From Streptomyces sp. HUAS 15-9 (lineage in GTDB: Bacteria; Actinomycetota; Actinomycetes; Streptomycetales; Streptomycetaceae): 64,000 nucleotides of DNA. Under the pieces are notes generated by a model. That model searched no databases, was not told the origin of the DNA, and worked only from the letters and a program-made list of their open reading frames with translations. The position numbers and the translations under genes are program-made. This document shows positions 40,888 through 47,710 of this stretch, piece after piece; the first letter of the stretch is position 1; every line of letters begins with the position of its first letter. Location of the stretch: positions 2,356,001 to 2,420,000 of the forward strand of contig NZ_CP106798.1 of the NCBI RefSeq assembly GCF_025642155.1. The letters run 5' to 3'.

Positions 40888-42813
40888 GTGGATACGACCC
40901 TTCAGGACCCTCTCGTCGGGCAGGTGCTCGACGGCCGTTATCGCGTCGAGGCGCGGATCGCGGTCGGCGGGATGGCCACGGTCTACCGGGCCCTGGACAC
41001 CCGCCTGGACCGGGTGCTCGCGCTCAAGGTGATGCATCCGACGCTGGCGGCCGACGGGTCGTTCGTGGAGCGGTTCATCCGCGAGGCGAAGTCCGTGGCG
41101 CGGCTGGCGCACCCCAACGTGGTGCAGGTCTTCGACCAGGGGACCGACGGGTCGTATGTGTATCTCGCGATGGAGTACGTCGCCGGGTGCACCCTGCGTG
41201 ACGTGCTGCGCGAGCGCGGTGCGCTGCAGCCGCGTGCGGCGCTGGACATCCTGGAGCCGGTGCTCGCCGCGCTCGGCGGCGCGCACCGCGCCGGGTTCGT
41301 GCACCGGGACATGAAGCCCGAGAACGTGTTGATAGGGGACGACGGGCGGGTCAAGGTCGCCGACTTCGGTCTGGTGCGGTCCGTGGACACGGTGACGAAC
41401 ACCACCGGCACCGTCCTGGGCACCGTCTCCTATCTCGCGCCCGAGCAGATCGAGCACGGCACGGCCGACCCGCGGGTCGACGTGTACGCCTGCGGTGTCG
41501 TCCTGTACGAGATGCTGACAGGCGAGAAGCCGCACGCCGGGGACTCCCCGGCCACGGTGCTCTACAAGCACATCCACGAGGACGTGCCGCCGCCCTCGGC
41601 CACCGTGCCCGGACTGCCGTACGAGCTGGACGAGCTGGTGGCCGCAGCCACCGCGCGCACCCCGGACCTCAGGCCTCAGGACGCCGTGGCACTGCTGGCC
41701 CGGCTCCGCGACGCCCGCGCGGGGCTCACCGACGCGCAGCTGGACGCCGTGCCGCCGCAGGCGCTCTCCGCGCAGCACGACATCGCCGAGGACCGTACGA
41801 GCGTGATCCCGCGCTCGCTGACGGTGCCCCGGCTGCTGCCGGTCAACGAGGACGACGACCCGGTGGGGGCCGTCGACCGCACCAGCCGGCTGCAGGCGCC
41901 GCCCGTGCCCGACCGGCCCGGCACGGCCCGGCCACGGCGCACGCTGATCACGGTCATCGCCGCCGTGCTGCTGGTCTTCGGTGTCGGCGCCGGTGTCTGG
42001 TACATCAACTCCGGTCAGTTCACCCGGGTTCCGCCGCTGCTGGCGAAGACCGAGGCGGACGCGAAGGCGCGACTGAAGGAGGCGGGGCTCGACGTCAAGG
42101 TCGAGTACGCCTACGACGACACGGTGAAGCGGGGCACGGTGATCCGCACCGATCCGGCGGCCAACACCCGGATCCGCGGCCACAACGCGGTGACGCTGGT
42201 CATCTCGAAGGGCCCGGAGACCGTGAACGTGCCCGATGTCCAGGGCATCGGGCTGGCGAAGGCCAGGGCCCGGCTGAAGGCGGACGGGCTGGATCCCGGG
42301 ATGGTGACCCGGGAGTTCAGCGACAGCGTCGCCAGGGGCTCGGTGATCAGCACCGACCCGACGGCCGGTACGAAGCGGCACGCGGGCTCGGCGATCGCGC
42401 TCGTCGTCAGCAAGGGCAGCCCGATCCACGTCCCGGACGTCACCGGCGACGACCTTCCCGACGCCAGGCAGGAGCTGGAGAACGCCGGTCTCAAGGTGGA
42501 GGTCGCCGCGCGGCAGGTGAACTCCCAGTACGACAAGGGCCAGGTCGCCCAGCAGACCCCGGTGGGCGACAGTCGGGCCGCCGAGGGCGACACGGTGACG
42601 CTGACGATCTCCAAGGGTCCGGAGATGATCGAGGTCCCGGACGTGGTCGGGGACAGCGTCGACGACGCGCACAAGGCGCTGGAGGGAGCCGGCTTCAAGG
42701 TCGACGAGGACCGCGGGCTGCTCGGGCTGTTCGGGGACACGGTGAAGAAGCAGTCGGTCGAGGGCGGCGACACGGCGCCCAAGGGATCGACGATCACGAT
42801 CACCATCCGGTGA
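40888..42813 (+). CDS. PASTA-domain Ser/Thr protein kinase (PknB/PknL type), 641 aa
   Basis: This is a Hanks-type kinase with LDGRYRVEARIAVGGMATVYRA (glycine loop), LALKVM (ATP Lys), HRDMKPENV (catalytic Asp about 141), ADFGLV (about 158-163) and GTVSYLAPEQ. A cytoplasmic juxtamembrane region leads to one helix (about 352-372), and four PASTA repeats follow (about 378-641), each with an ISKGP/SKGS end and a VPDV start; these bind muropeptides or lipid II in the family. In actinobacteria such kinases couple wall state to growth and division. No phosphatase gene is adjacent. The Rv2175c-like gene nearby is a possible substrate (inference). Confidence 0.95.
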   Translation: MDTTLQDPLVGQVLDGRYRVEARIAVGGMATVYRALDTRLDRVLALKVMHPTLAADGSFVERFIREAKSVARLAHPNVVQVFDQGTDGSYVYLAMEYVAGCTLRDVLRERGALQPRAALDILEPVLAALGGAHRAGFVHRDMKPENVLIGDDGRVKVADFGLVRSVDTVTNTTGTVLGTVSYLAPEQIEHGTADPRVDVYACGVVLYEMLTGEKPHAGDSPATVLYKHIHEDVPPPSATVPGLPYELDELVAAATARTPDLRPQDAVALLARLRDARAGLTDAQLDAVPPQALSAQHDIAEDRTSVIPRSLTVPRLLPVNEDDDPVGAVDRTSRLQAPPVPDRPGTARPRRTLITVIAAVLLVFGVGAGVWYINSGQFTRVPPLLAKTEADAKARLKEAGLDVKVEYAYDDTVKRGTVIRTDPAANTRIRGHNAVTLVISKGPETVNVPDVQGIGLAKARARLKADGLDPGMVTREFSDSVARGSVISTDPTAGTKRHAGSAIALVVSKGSPIHVPDVTGDDLPDARQELENAGLKVEVAARQVNSQYDKGQVAQQTPVGDSRAAEGDTVTLTISKGPEMIEVPDVVGDSVDDAHKALEGAGFKVDEDRGLLGLFGDTVKKQSVEGGDTAPKGSTITITIR

Positions 42814-42885
42814 CCGGAGACGGGCGGGAGCAAGCGGGCGGGAGCACCGGCACGGGGCGATCCAAGGGCGTGACACCCTGAACGG

Positions 42886-43779
42886 GTGAGCAGTCAGCAT
42901 TCCTCAGGCGCCGTCCCCGGCCCTTCCCGCAATCCCGTCGGCGGTCATGTCCCCGTGGCCGGCGGCCTGCACTCCGTGGGCCTGTCGTACGCCCGCGACC
43001 TCAAGGCCGAGACCGTGCAGGTCTTCGTGGCCAACCCGCGCGGCTGGGCCACCCCGGCGGGCAGCCCGCGGCAGGACGAGGCGTTCCGGGCGGCGTGCGC
43101 CGAGGCGTCGATGCCCGCGTATGTGCACGCGCCGTACCTGATCAACTTCGGCTCGCACACCCAGGCGACCGTCGAGAGGTCGGTGGAGTCCCTGCGGCAC
43201 TCGCTGCGGCGCGGGCGGGAGATCGGCGCGCTGGGGGTCGTCGTGCACACGGGCAGCGCGACCGGCGGCCGGGAGCGGGCGGTGGCGCTGCGGCAGGTGC
43301 GGGAACACATGCTGCCGCTGCTGGACGAGCTCACCCACGACGACGATCCGTTCCTGCTGCTGGAGTCGACCGCCGGGCAGGGCGCCTCGCTCTGCTCCCG
43401 CACCTGGGACTTCGGGCCGTACTTCGAGGCGCTGGACGCGCATCCGAAGCTGGGCGTGTGCCTGGACACCTGTCACATCTTCGCCGCGGGGCACGACCTG
43501 ACCGGCCCGGACGGCATGCACCGGACGCTGGACCTGCTGGTCGGCACGGTCGGCGAGGGCCGGCTGAGGCTGATCCACGCCAACGACTCCAAGGACGTGG
43601 TGGGCGCTCACAAGGACCGCCACGAGAACATCGGCTCCGGGCACATCGGCGAGGACCCGTTCCGGGCGCTGATGACGCACCCCGCGACCGAGGGCGTACC
43701 ACTGATCATCGAGACGCCCGGCGGGAAGGAAGGGCATGCGGCGGATGTGGAGCGGCTGAAGAAACTGCGCGACGGATAA
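42886..43779 (+). CDS. nfo: Deoxyribonuclease IV (endonuclease IV family), 297 aa
   Basis: This Zn-dependent AP endonuclease of the TIM-barrel type acts in base-excision repair. Metal-site residues appear in YVHAPYLINFG, VVVHTGSATG, LLLESTAGQG, VCLDTCHIFAAGHDL, LIHANDSKD-VVGAHKDRHENIGSGHIG and PLIIETPG, the standard order for Nfo. It starts at GTG 42886. It follows the kinase by 72 nt on the same strand and may share read-through transcription. Confidence 0.92.
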   Translation: MSSQHSSGAVPGPSRNPVGGHVPVAGGLHSVGLSYARDLKAETVQVFVANPRGWATPAGSPRQDEAFRAACAEASMPAYVHAPYLINFGSHTQATVERSVESLRHSLRRGREIGALGVVVHTGSATGGRERAVALRQVREHMLPLLDELTHDDDPFLLLESTAGQGASLCSRTWDFGPYFEALDAHPKLGVCLDTCHIFAAGHDLTGPDGMHRTLDLLVGTVGEGRLRLIHANDSKDVVGAHKDRHENIGSGHIGEDPFRALMTHPATEGVPLIIETPGGKEGHAADVERLKKLRDG

Positions 43780-43783
43780 CGCG

Positions 43784-43812
43784 TTGAGGAATACCCCAGG
43801 GGGGTATACGGT
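43784..43812 (+). promoter_or_regulatory. Promoter with a CsoR-like operator in its spacer
   Basis: TTGAGG (43784-43789) and TACGGT (43807-43812) are spaced by 17 nt. The palindrome ATACCCC-AGG-GGGGTAT (43791-43807) fills the spacer. G/C tracts flanked by TA, as in TACCCC...GGGGTA, are the binding pattern of CsoR-type copper sensors (established for the family), so copper-dependent derepression of the next gene is likely (inference). Confidence 0.75.
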
Positions 43813-43855
43813 TCCCGCTCGGTGCAGGAACCGTTACCTGACATTGGGGGCACTC

Positions 43856-44362
43856 ATGCAGCACGAGGCACACGCACACGCGGACACACACCCGCACACC
43901 CACGCCCACCACCACGGGCCGGCCGTCGCCACCTGGCCCGTCGCCGCGCAGGCCACCCTGCACTGCCTCACCGGCTGCGCCATCGGCGAGGTGCTGGGCA
44001 TGGTCGTGGGAACGGCGCTCGGGTGGGGGAATCTGCCGACGACGATCCTGGCGATCGTGCTGGCCTTCTTCTTCGGCTACTCGCTCACCCTGCGCGGGGT
44101 GCTGAAGGCGGGCGTCGACTTCCGCACCGCCTTCCGGGTGGCGCTGGCCGCGGACACCCTGTCGATCGCGGTGATGGAGCTGATCGACAACGGCGTGATC
44201 GTGCTGTGGCCGGACGCGATGGACGCGCAGCTGGACGACCTGCTGTTCTGGGGCTCACTGCTGATCTCGCTCGTGGTGGCCTTCGTGGTCACGACGCCGG
44301 TCAACAAGTGGACGATCGGCAGGGGCAAGGGCCATGCGGTGGTGCATCGGTACCACCACTGA
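43856..44362 (+). CDS. His-rich DUF4396 membrane protein, probably copper-linked, 168 aa
   Basis: The first 22 residues contain ten His in HEAHAHADTHPHTHAHHHG, a likely metal-binding tail. Three or four membrane helices follow: LHCLTGCAIGEVLGMVVGTA, TTILAIVLAFFFGYSLTL, then LAADTLSIAVMELIDNG and LLFWGSLLISLVVAFVVTTPVN. The pattern matches DUF4396, a family with no proven function. The CsoR-like operator in its promoter points to copper handling. It starts at ATG 43856. It ends 18 nt before the convergent molybdopterin enzyme gene. Confidence 0.82.
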   Translation: MQHEAHAHADTHPHTHAHHHGPAVATWPVAAQATLHCLTGCAIGEVLGMVVGTALGWGNLPTTILAIVLAFFFGYSLTLRGVLKAGVDFRTAFRVALAADTLSIAVMELIDNGVIVLWPDAMDAQLDDLLFWGSLLISLVVAFVVTTPVNKWTIGRGKGHAVVHRYHH

Positions 44363-44380
44363 GCGGGCCGCCGGGAGATG

Positions 44381-45013
44381 TCAGAGCTCGGGGCCGTCCC
44401 CGGGCTCCTCCTGGTAGGAGTAGCGCTGTTCCTTCCAGGGGTCGCCGATGTTGTGGTACCCGCGCTCCTCCCAGAAGCCGCGGCGGTCGGCGGTCATGTA
44501 CTCCACGCCGCGCACCCACTTGGGCCCCTTCCAGCCATAGAGGTGGGGCACCACGAGACGGACCGGGAAGCCGTGCTCGGCGGTGAGGAGTTCACCATCC
44601 TTGTGGGTGGCGAAGATCGAGCGGTCGGAGGCGAAGTCCGACAGGCGCAGGTTCGAGCTGAAGCCGTACTCCGCCCAGACCATCACATGGGTGACGTCGG
44701 TCGCGGGCGGGGCGATCTCCAGGATCGTCCGGGCCGGGATGCCGCCCCATTCCGCGCCGAGCATGCTGTATTTCGTCACGCAGTGCAGATCGGCCACGAC
44801 GGTGGTGTACGGCAGGGCCGTGAACTCCTCGTGGTTCCAGCAGTGCTTCTCGCCGTCGGCGGTGGCCCCGAAGACCCTGAACTCCCAGCGCTCGGGCCGG
44901 AACTTGGGTACCGGGCCATAGTGCGTGACCGGCCACCCGCGCTGCAGTCGCTGCCCCGGCGGAAGCTCGGACCCTGCCGCTTCTCCAGATTCGCGCTCCA
45001 CCGGATGACCCAT
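44381..45013 (-). CDS. Sulfite oxidase-like molybdopterin oxidoreductase, 210 aa
   Basis: The oxidoreductase molybdopterin-binding domain covers most of the protein: WEFRVFGATADGEKHCWNHEEFTALP, then VADLHCVTKYS with the Mo-coordinating Cys, and FPVRLVVPHLYGWKGPKWVRGVEYM. The protein lacks a Tat or Sec signal and a haem domain, so it is a short cytoplasmic member of the YedY/sulfite-oxidase superfamily. The physiological substrate is unknown. The start ATG 45011-45013 has AGGA 7 nt upstream. It is divergent from bfr. Confidence 0.9.
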   Translation of the reverse strand: MGHPVERESGEAAGSELPPGQRLQRGWPVTHYGPVPKFRPERWEFRVFGATADGEKHCWNHEEFTALPYTTVVADLHCVTKYSMLGAEWGGIPARTILEIAPPATDVTHVMVWAEYGFSSNLRLSDFASDRSIFATHKDGELLTAEHGFPVRLVVPHLYGWKGPKWVRGVEYMTADRRGFWEERGYHNIGDPWKEQRYSYQEEPGDGPEL

Positions 45014-45092
45014 GACTCCATCCTGACAGACCCGGAGCAGTGCACTTGACCAGCCCTGCCCTAAATCGGACAACCAATGGCAACCCCCCACT

Positions 45093-45105
45093 TACTTACT
45101 AAGTA
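45093..45105. promoter_or_regulatory. A/T-rich palindrome with ACTTAC repeats between the Mo-enzyme and bfr genes
   Basis: TACTTA-C-TAAGTA (45093-45105) is an exact 6-bp-arm palindrome. ACTTAC units recur at 45090, 45094 and 45109. In a 72% GC chromosome this A/T-rich cluster in a divergent promoter region is a probable operator, of the kind bound by TetR-type repressors. The regulator is not identified. Confidence 0.45.
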
Positions 45106-45188
45106 CGCACTTACTGGACGATCTTCGACACCGGTGCAATCATGCGCCCGCAGCCTCCCCATTTCCCCATGCGGAAGGAGCCCGTGCG

Positions 45189-45668
45189 ATGCAGGGCGAT
45201 CCCGAGATCATCGAATTCCTCAACGAGCAGCTCACCGGTGAGCTCACGGCGATCAACCAGTACTTCCTGCACTCGAAGATGCAGGAGAACTTCGGCTGGA
45301 CGAAGCTCGCCAAGTACACGCGGCACGAGTCGTTCGACGAGATGAAGCACGCCGAGGTGCTCACCGACCGCATCCTGTTCCTGGAGGCGCTGCCAAACTA
45401 CCAGCGGCTGTTCCATGTGCGGGTGGGACAGACCGTCCGGGAGATGTTCGAGGCGGACCGGGAGGTCGAGGTGGAGGCGATCGACCGGCTCAGGCGCGGG
45501 ATCAAGGTGATGCGCGAGAAGGGCGACATCACGTCCGCGAACATCTTCGAGGACATCCTCGCCGACGAGGAGCACCACATCGACTACCTGGACACCCAGC
45601 TGGAGCTGGTGGAGAAGCTCGGTGAGGCGCTCTACATCGCGCAGCTGATCGAGCAGCCGGAGAGCTAG
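45189..45668 (+). CDS. bfr: Bacterioferritin, 159 aa
   Basis: This is the haem-containing iron-storage 24-mer. The ferroxidase site residues E18, E51 and H54 are present (TGELTAINQYF, DEMKHAE), as are DEEHH near 127-131, and M52 is the haem ligand. The length of 159 aa is standard. ATG 45189 has AAGGAG 8 nt upstream. Its stop overlaps the end of the convergent bfd gene by 4 nt (45665-45668), so the two iron-store genes face each other. Confidence 0.97.
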   Translation: MQGDPEIIEFLNEQLTGELTAINQYFLHSKMQENFGWTKLAKYTRHESFDEMKHAEVLTDRILFLEALPNYQRLFHVRVGQTVREMFEADREVEVEAIDRLRRGIKVMREKGDITSANIFEDILADEEHHIDYLDTQLELVEKLGEALYIAQLIEQPES

Positions 45669-45919
45669 GCGGCCTCGTCCAGCCGGGTCTCGTCCGGCCC
45701 GGTCTTGTCCAGCTCGGCCAGGACCGGCCTGCCCTGGTCGGCCAGCTCACGGCGCGGGCATGCGCCACGGCCGAGGATCGACTGGATGCGCCGTACGCAC
45801 GAACCGCAGTCGGTACCCGCCTTGCACTGCGAGGCGATCTGGCGCGGGGTGCACGCGCCGTCCTCCGCGTGCTTCTTGACCTGCGCCTCGGTCACGCCGA
45901 AGCAGCTGCACACGTACAC
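45665..45919 (-). CDS. bfd: Bacterioferritin-associated ferredoxin (Bfd), 84 aa
   Basis: This [2Fe-2S] protein passes electrons to bacterioferritin to release stored iron. The ligands C4, C6, C38 and C41 are seen in MYVCSCFGVTEAQV and KAGTDCGSC, followed by a helix RRIQSIL. A charged C-terminal extension of about 35 residues is present. It starts at GTG 45917-45919 with GGGAGGTGA upstream. An iron box covers its promoter (45972-45990), so it is likely expressed under iron shortage, when stored iron is needed. Confidence 0.95.
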   Translation of the reverse strand: MYVCSCFGVTEAQVKKHAEDGACTPRQIASQCKAGTDCGSCVRRIQSILGRGACPRRELADQGRPVLAELDKTGPDETRLDEAA

Positions 45920-45971
45920 GCGGATTCACCTCCCGACGGGATCGATGTCTGGTGCCGTCCCGTTTGATCGG

Positions 45972-45990
45972 TGAGGCAAACCTAACCTTA
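45972..45990 (-). promoter_or_regulatory. DmdR1/IdeR-type iron box upstream of bfd
   Basis: Read on the minus strand, TAAGGTTAGGTTTGCCTCA matches TTAGGTTAGGCTAACCTAA at 14 of 19 positions. A TAAGGT at its 5' side could be the -10, with TTGCGG about 15 nt upstream, so a bound repressor would block the promoter. DmdR1 and IdeR repress such sites with Fe(II) (family knowledge). Confidence 0.75.
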
Positions 45991-46020
45991 CCCATCGCTG
46001 GGGAACCGCAAAAGTGGGAA

Positions 46021-46050
46021 GGGGCGCGGATCGTATGTGATCCGCGCCCC
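46021..46050 (-). terminator. 12-bp hairpin terminator after the DAHP synthase gene
   Basis: GGGGCGCGGATC (46021-46032) and GATCCGCGCCCC (46039-46050) are exact reverse complements around a 6-nt loop, 42 nt past the stop of the minus-strand gene. Confidence 0.8.
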
Positions 46051-46091
46051 ACTTCACTTGTCTCTGACAGTGTCCCTGACAGCCGGACCCG

Positions 46092-47444
46092 TCACTGGTC
46101 CCGGTACATCTCGGCGACGAGGAACGCCAGGTCGAGCGACTGGCTGCGGTTCAGGCGCGGGTCGCAGGCCGTCTCGTAGCGCTGGTGCAGGTCGTCGACG
46201 AAGATCTCGTCGCCGCCGCCCACGCACTCGGTGACATCGTCGCCGGTGAGCTCGACGTGGATGCCGCCCGGGTGGGTGCCCAGCGCCTTGTGGACCTCGA
46301 AGAAGCCCTTGACCTCGTCGAGCACGTCGTCGAAGCGGCGGGTCTTGTGGCCGGAGGCCGCCTCGAAGGTGTTGCCGTGCATCGGGTCCGTCACCCAGGC
46401 CACCGCGGCACCGGACGCCGTGACCTTCTCGACCAGCTCGGGGAGCTTGTCGCGGATCTTGTCGGCGCCCATGCGGACGATGAAGGTCAGCCGGCCCGGC
46501 TCGCGCTCGGGGTCGAGGCGGTCGATGTACTGCAGCGCCTCCTCGGCCGTGGTGCTCGGGCCGAGCTTGATGCCGAGCGGGTTGCTGATCTTCGAGGCGA
46601 ACTCGATGTGCGCGTGGTCCAGCTGCCGGGTGCGCTCACCGATCCACACCATGTGCCCGGAGACGTCGTACAGCTTGCCGGTGCGGGAGTCGACCCTGGT
46701 CAGGGCGGACTCGTAGGCCAGCAGCAGCGCCTCGTGCGAGGAGTAGAACTCGACGGTCTTGAACTCCTCCGGGTCGGCCCCGCAGGCGTGCATGAAGTTC
46801 AGCGCGTTGTCGATCTCGCGGGCCAGCTGCTCGTAGCGCTGGCCGGACGGGGACGAGCGCACGAAGTCCTGGTTCCAGGCGTGCACCTGGCGCAGGTCCG
46901 CGTAACCGCCGGTGGTGAAGGCGCGCACCAGGTTCAGCGTCGAGGCGGACGCGTGGTACATCCGCTTCAGCCGCTCGGGGTCCGGGACGCGGCTCGCCTC
47001 GGTGAAGTCGAAGCCGTTGACGGAGTCGCCGCGGTACGTCGGCAGGGTCACGCCGTCGCGGGTCTCGGTCGGCTTGGAGCGCGGCTTGGAGTACTGGCCG
47101 GCGATACGGCCGACCTTCACCACGGGCACCGAGGCGGCGTACGTCAGCACGGCGCCCATCTGGAGCAGCGTCTTGAGCTTGTTGCGGATGTGGTCGGCGG
47201 ACACCGCGTCGAAGGCCTCGGCACAGTCGCCGCCCTGGAGGAGGAACGCCTCTCCCTTGGCGACAGCAGCCAACCGGGCGCGCAGCTGGTCGCACTCGCC
47301 CGCGAAGACGAGCGGCGGATACGACTCGAGGTCCGCGATCACTGCGCGCAGAGCCTCGGCGTCGGGGTACTCGGGCTGCTGCGCCGCGGGCAGGTCTCGC
47401 CAGGTGTTGCCAGCGCTCGCGCTGGTCTTAGCGTTCACGGTCAC
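46092..47444 (-). CDS. aroH: 3-Deoxy-7-phosphoheptulonate synthase, class II, 450 aa
   Basis: The enzyme condenses PEP and erythrose 4-phosphate, the first step of the shikimate pathway. It is the plant/actinobacterial class II type: LLQGGDCAEAF (metal Cys), VGRIAGQYSKPRS, LPTYRGDSVNGF, FMHACGADPEEF, YSSHEALLLAYE, WIGERTRQLDHAH, GIKLGPSTT, WVTDPMHGNT and GIHVELTGDDVTECVGG. GTG 47442-47444 lies 7 nt after a minus-strand TAGTGT (47452-47457), suggesting a leaderless mRNA. It is divergent from the trp leader, with a shared 9-bp inverted repeat between them. Confidence 0.95.
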   Translation of the reverse strand: MTVNAKTSASAGNTWRDLPAAQQPEYPDAEALRAVIADLESYPPLVFAGECDQLRARLAAVAKGEAFLLQGGDCAEAFDAVSADHIRNKLKTLLQMGAVLTYAASVPVVKVGRIAGQYSKPRSKPTETRDGVTLPTYRGDSVNGFDFTEASRVPDPERLKRMYHASASTLNLVRAFTTGGYADLRQVHAWNQDFVRSSPSGQRYEQLAREIDNALNFMHACGADPEEFKTVEFYSSHEALLLAYESALTRVDSRTGKLYDVSGHMVWIGERTRQLDHAHIEFASKISNPLGIKLGPSTTAEEALQYIDRLDPEREPGRLTFIVRMGADKIRDKLPELVEKVTASGAAVAWVTDPMHGNTFEAASGHKTRRFDDVLDEVKGFFEVHKALGTHPGGIHVELTGDDVTECVGGGDEIFVDDLHQRYETACDPRLNRSQSLDLAFLVAEMYRDQ

Positions 47445-47490
47445 GCTCTCAACACTACGGGGTCGTGTCGCGTCGTTTTCTCCCGGCTCG

Positions 47491-47519
47491 ACAGGTGAGA
47501 CGGCTCTGCGCTCACCTGT
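47491..47519. promoter_or_regulatory. 9-bp inverted repeat between the DAHP synthase and trp promoters
   Basis: ACAGGTGAG (47491-47499) and CTCACCTGT (47511-47519) are exact reverse complements, with 20 bp between half-site centres (two helical turns). The repeat ends about 20 nt before the trp -10 and about 34 nt before that of the DAHP synthase gene, so one dimeric regulator could control both. Confidence 0.55.
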
Positions 47520-47538
47520 GGACGCGCCGGAGATCGGG

Positions 47539-47544
47539 TAGGGT
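47539..47544 (+). promoter_or_regulatory. -10 element of the trp transcript
   Basis: TAGGGT lies 7 nt upstream of the leader-peptide ATG (47552). The leader mRNA would then start at or next to its ATG. The -35 position (about 47516-47521, CTGTGG) is poor and overlaps the inverted repeat. Confidence 0.5.
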
Positions 47545-47551
47545 GCACCGC

Positions 47552-47608
47552 ATGTTCGCGCTTTCGACCCAGAACTGGTGGTGGACCGCTCATCCGGCGG
47601 CCCACTGA
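47552..47608 (+). CDS. trpL: trp leader peptide, 18 aa
   Basis: The short frame encodes MFALSTQNWWWTAHPAAH, with three consecutive Trp codons, upstream of trpE(G). This is the signature of ribosome-mediated attenuation: tryptophan shortage stalls the ribosome at the Trp codons and prevents the terminator at 47631-47655 from forming. A trp attenuator of this kind has been described for S. venezuelae trpE(G). Confidence 0.95.
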   Translation: MFALSTQNWWWTAHPAAH

Positions 47609-47630
47609 CTGCGCGTACGCAAGACTTCGC

Positions 47631-47655
47631 GAAGGCCGCCCGAGGGGCGGCCTTC
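47631..47655 (+). terminator. trp attenuator terminator
   Basis: GAAGGCCGCCC (47631-47641) and GGGCGGCCTTC (47645-47655) form a perfect 11-bp stem with a GAG loop, 23 nt after the leader-peptide stop and 56 nt before trpE(G). Confidence 0.9.
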
Positions 47656-47710
47656 GGCGTTTCCGGGGTCGTCCCTCTCCGTCAAGAAGACCGAGAAGGA
47701 TCACCGACCG

